Below are positions 61,581 to 64,000 of a DNA stretch of 64,000 nt, piece by piece. The DNA is from Actinoplanes sp. M2I2 (GTDB lineage Bacteria; Actinomycetota; Actinomycetes; Mycobacteriales; Micromonosporaceae), in assembly GCF_023544445.1 (NCBI RefSeq), contig NZ_JALPVJ010000009.1:62001-126000 (forward strand), written 5' to 3'. The position numbers and the translations under genes were made by a program. The notes under the pieces were generated by a model, which saw only the letters and a program-made list of their open reading frames with translations, was not told the origin of the DNA and did not search any database. Position 1 is the stretch's first letter; each line of letters begins with the position of its first letter.

Positions 61581-62738
61581 CTACTTCCAGACGTCGTACT
61601 GGTACAGCTTCTGCTGCGCCATCAGCGTGGTGACCTTGGTGTAGTAGTTCGGGTCGGTCGCGTACCCGGCCTTCCACACGTTCCAGATGAAGGCGTTCGC
61701 GTTCTTGGTGTAGGAGAACGCCGGCGTGTACCGCGGGTTGACCCGCAGGAAGTTGCCGTGGTCGCGGAACGAGTGCGCCATCGAGGCGTACGTCCGGAAG
61801 GTCGCCGTCGTGGTGAAGCAGTTGCCGGCCTTGGTGCACTCCTGGGTGCGGTAGTCGTGGCAGCCGTTGGCCAGCGTGCCGTAGCGGCCGTTCTGGCACT
61901 TGATGCCGAAGTAGTTGCGGTCGACCGCCGCGAGGCCGCTGCGGCCCCAGCCCGACTCGAGGATCGCCTGCGCGATCGTCACCGAGGCCGGTACGCCGTA
62001 CTCGCGCCAGCCGAGCTGCGCGCCCGGCACGGCGGCCTGGACGAACTGCTCCGGCGTGAGCGACACGGCCGGGGCCGACGGGGTGGACGGCGTGCCCGGG
62101 CAGGCCTTGAGCGCGGCCGTCACGACGTACGCGTGGGAGATGTAGTTGCCGTCGGTCAGCTTGTTCCACAGCGTGGTCGAGCGGACCGTGCCGCTGACCA
62201 TCGGGCCGGGCACGGAGCAGACGCCGTTCACCTTGACGCCGCTGGCGACGACGCGGCGCACCGGGGCGGTGGTCGACGGGGCGGACCGGATGTTGACCTT
62301 GCCGTCGGCGCTGCGCACGGTGCCGACCTGGTAGGCGGCGCTCCTGGCCGGGGCCGGCTTGGCCTTGACCGGCTTGGCCTTGACCGCCTCGGCCTGCGGT
62401 GAGGTGGTGGCGCACCGCTTGACGGTCGCGCCGCCACGGACGTACGCGTGGGTGACGTAGCCACCCGTGCTGAGCTTGTCCCACTGGGTCGTGGTGCGCA
62501 CGGAGCCCCGTACGCTCTGGCCGGTGACGGCGCAGACGGCAGTGATCCTCTGGTTGTCGCGGAGCGAGCCGACCACCTGCGCGGCCAGCGAGGGCGCGGA
62601 CCGCACCTTGAGCGTGGTGCGCACGTCGATCGTGGCCGGGACCGCGGCCGCGTTCGCCGCACCCGGCGCGGCCACCAGACCGGCGCCGACGGTGAACACG
62701 AGCAACGGGCCGGCGAACCGGCGGGCGTACTGCCTCAT
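61581..62738 (-). CDS. Secreted peptidoglycan hydrolase, two SH3b plus glucosaminidase
   Basis: A 385-residue exported protein. A signal peptide (about 1-31, cleaved near ANAAA) leads to two SH3b-like repeats (LKVRSAPSLAAQVVG, VNIRSAPSTTAPVRR) and a C-terminal GH73 glucosaminidase (FVQAAVPGAQLGWREYGVPASVTIAQAILESGWGRSGLA with catalytic Glu, then NYFGIKC, FRTYASMAHSFRDHGNFL). Cys pairs suggest disulfides. It cuts peptidoglycan glycan strands during growth or division. A 9-bp hairpin covers part of its ribosome site. Confidence 0.9.
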   Translation of the reverse strand: MRQYARRFAGPLLVFTVGAGLVAAPGAANAAAVPATIDVRTTLKVRSAPSLAAQVVGSLRDNQRITAVCAVTGQSVRGSVRTTTQWDKLSTGGYVTHAYVRGGATVKRCATTSPQAEAVKAKPVKAKPAPARSAAYQVGTVRSADGKVNIRSAPSTTAPVRRVVASGVKVNGVCSVPGPMVSGTVRSTTLWNKLTDGNYISHAYVVTAALKACPGTPSTPSAPAVSLTPEQFVQAAVPGAQLGWREYGVPASVTIAQAILESGWGRSGLAAVDRNYFGIKCQNGRYGTLANGCHDYRTQECTKAGNCFTTTATFRTYASMAHSFRDHGNFLRVNPRYTPAFSYTKNANAFIWNVWKAGYATDPNYYTKVTTLMAQQKLYQYDVWK

Positions 62739-62747
62739 CTAAAACGT

Positions 62748-62779
62748 CTCCTTCGTAACGGGCGGCGTCGGTTACGAAG
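62748..62779 (-). promoter_or_regulatory. Hairpin masking hydrolase Shine-Dalgarno
   Basis: CTTCGTAAC (62751-62759) and GTTACGAAG (62771-62779) form a 9-bp perfect stem with an 11-nt loop. On the minus strand the downstream arm contains the first three bases of the AAGGAG ribosome site (62753-62748), 9 nt before ATG 62738. Folding would hinder ribosome binding. Confidence 0.6.
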
Positions 62780-62960
62780 ATGGCGTCGGGGCGTTGCGAG
62801 GCGAGAGCGCGCACGGGTGCAGACAAGTTGCGACCGGATCCATCCGGGACGGATGTGTCGCCGGAACCTTCCTGAGACTTATGATGCGGCGCGCTTAGAA
62901 ACACAGCCGGTGGGGAAAAGCGCCTAGCGCCCTGCTCAGCCCTTTCGAAGGACACCGCCC

Positions 62961-63884
62961 ATGACGGTCCTGGCGTCCCCCCAGCCGGCGACGGCCGCGC
63001 GTTCGCGTGCCTCCCGTCACCTGCTCGCGCCGCTGTCCGTCGCCGTGCTGGCCACGCTCGCGGTCGTCGCGCTCTACGAGGTCGCCGTGCGCAGCACGAT
63101 GGGCCAGCGGGTCGACACCCTCGTGATGCGCGGCGCCGACGTCCACCATCCCCGGGTGGTCGAGGTGCTGGAGCGCACGCTCAACGGCACCACCCTGGTC
63201 AGCCTCGTGCTGGTCTGCCTGTTCGCCGCGGTGTTCGGCGCCCTGCGCCGCCGGCTCGACCTCGCGGTCGGCGCGGCCCTGCTGGTCATCGGCGCGAACG
63301 GCACGACCCAGCTGCTCAAGACCCAACTGCCCCGGCCCGACCTGGACGGGACGGCCATGGCCAACTCCTTTCCCAGCGGCCACACCACCGCCGCCGCCTC
63401 GGTCGCGTTCGCGGTGATCCTGGTGCTGCCGCAGGCGCTGCGGGGCATGGTCGCCCTGGTCGGGTTCGGCTACGTCACCGTCATCGCCGTGGCCACGGTC
63501 TGGGCCGAATGGCACCGCCCCAGCGACACGCTGGCCGCGCTGCTGGTCACGCTGGCCTGGGGCGCGTTCGCGGTGTTCGTGATCCGGCTGCGCACGCCGG
63601 TCGAGACCCGGGCGGCCAGCCGGGTCGTCAGCATGCCGCTGCTCGTCTTCGGCGCCGTGGCCGCCGCCGCGGGCCTGCTCGGCCTGGCCGCGGTCGCCCT
63701 GTCCGAGGGAGCCATGCCCGATCTCGTCTCCGGCCGGTTCGCCTTCCTGGCCGGCTCGGCGGCGATCACCGCCGCCGCGGCCGCGGCGTTCCTCATCTGG
63801 GCCCGGATGGCCGCGGCCTACCCCGTTCCGACGTCCGCTCCGGCGCCCCCCTCGGTGCCCGACCCGATGCCCGCGAAGAAGTAG
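62961..63884 (+). CDS. PAP2-family membrane phosphatase
   Basis: A 307-residue protein with about eight membrane helices. The PAP2 signature is complete: KTQLPRP, PSGHTTAAA and EWHRPSD. It likely dephosphorylates a lipid phosphate such as undecaprenyl pyrophosphate or phosphatidic acid at the membrane. The C-terminal helices extend beyond the core family fold. GAAGGAC precedes ATG 62961. Confidence 0.92.
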   Translation: MTVLASPQPATAARSRASRHLLAPLSVAVLATLAVVALYEVAVRSTMGQRVDTLVMRGADVHHPRVVEVLERTLNGTTLVSLVLVCLFAAVFGALRRRLDLAVGAALLVIGANGTTQLLKTQLPRPDLDGTAMANSFPSGHTTAAASVAFAVILVLPQALRGMVALVGFGYVTVIAVATVWAEWHRPSDTLAALLVTLAWGAFAVFVIRLRTPVETRAASRVVSMPLLVFGAVAAAAGLLGLAAVALSEGAMPDLVSGRFAFLAGSAAITAAAAAAFLIWARMAAAYPVPTSAPAPPSVPDPMPAKK

Positions 63885-63930
63885 TCCGGTGCTCCGGCAG
63901 CCGCCGGTCGCCGCGTCAAGGGAGGCAGAA

Positions 63931-64000
63931 ATGACCGCACCCACCCCCGACAACCCGACCTCGGCCGGCGGCATCCCGCCCGGTCCGGCCGGAGTGCCCA
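63931..64000 (+). CDS. Start of a gene cut by the window end
   Basis: ATG 63931 has a strong AAGGGAGG site. The 23 visible residues (starting TAPTPDNPTSAGG) are Pro/Gly/Thr-rich, as in many membrane or secreted actinobacterial proteins. The reading frame continues off the window. It follows the PAP2 gene by 46 nt and is probably co-transcribed. Confidence 0.55.
   Translation, partial: MTAPTPDNPTSAGGIPPGPAGVP

Noticed and set aside
59043..62402. A 1119-residue plus-strand open frame over the histidine kinase and hydrolase
   Set aside because: It crosses two real minus-strand genes and a terminator, and has shadow composition with no recognisable domains.
62739..62960. Possible c-di-AMP (ydaO) riboswitch before the hydrolase
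   Set aside because: The conserved blocks I would expect (GGTGAATCC-like and a CCGTCAGCTAACC-like tail) are not visible; only the short hairpin near the ribosome site is supported.

Overview
The window is chromosomal DNA from a very GC-rich actinobacterium. Codon third positions are almost all G or C, GTG starts are common, genes are joined by ATGA, GTGA or TGATG overlaps, and several promoters have a TANNNT -10 only 6-7 nt before a start codon (leaderless mRNAs). An F420-dependent oxidoreductase, a probable heptosyltransferase operon and a mix of signalling genes suggest a Micromonosporaceae-like organism such as Actinoplanes; this assignment is inference, since no rRNA or other taxonomic marker is present. 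No tRNA, rRNA, CRISPR array, transposase or phage module was seen.

Layout. 0-4.4 kb: a PadR regulator with a coupled membrane protein, a GT87-type membrane mannosyltransferase sharing a 12-nt promoter element with padR, then a minus-strand PfkB kinase/SurE pair. 4.4-15.6 kb: a minus-strand run of overlapping genes that looks like one operon. It encodes a carbamoyltransferase, five glycosyltransferase domains (GT2, two GT4-like, two GT9), the ADP-heptose enzymes GmhA, HldE and a GmhB phosphatase fused to a GT9 domain, an SDR and a type IB topoisomerase. It probably builds a heptose-containing, perhaps carbamoylated, surface glycan or glycoside. 15.7-21 kb: aldehyde dehydrogenase, a GT2, an F420 oxidoreductase and a three-gene stress/envelope operon (DUF3618 protein with 11-residue repeats, phage-holin-III-like protein, LEA-like coiled protein). 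21-30.7 kb: a FolP-like pterin enzyme, a TetR/MFS pair with two visible operators, a small membrane protein coupled to a polysaccharide deacetylase-GT2 fusion, a Ser/Thr kinase, a beta-propeller/LamG surface protein and a lipoprotein. 30.7-31.9 kb: a gene-poor interval full of inverted and tandem repeats. 31.9-39.4 kb: SDR/TetR divergent pair with paired operators, gluconate permease, MFS-TetR operon, amidohydrolase, small membrane protein, EVE-domain protein and PfkB kinase. 39.4-43.7 kb: htpG, gltA and a two-domain universal stress protein. 43.7-51.4 kb: a GGDEF-EAL protein with a low-complexity insert, a small membrane protein, exonuclease III, and a SpoIIE phosphatase translationally coupled to a CarH-like cobalamin-binding sensor, followed by a 19-bp tandem repeat array. 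51.4-64 kb: HxlR, RidA, LamG protein, HrpA helicase, a VapBC-type pair whose toxin lacks one catalytic Asp, aldo/keto reductase, CHASE histidine kinase, SH3/GH73 peptidoglycan hydrolase, PAP2 phosphatase and the start of a further gene.

The two most notable systems are the heptose/carbamoyl glycan operon (about 5.7-15.6 kb) and the pairing of a SpoIIE-type phosphatase with a B12-binding module carrying the Wx9EH signature of CarH photoreceptors but no DNA-binding domain (48.0-50.8 kb). The second suggests light- or cobalamin-gated partner-switching control of a sigma factor.
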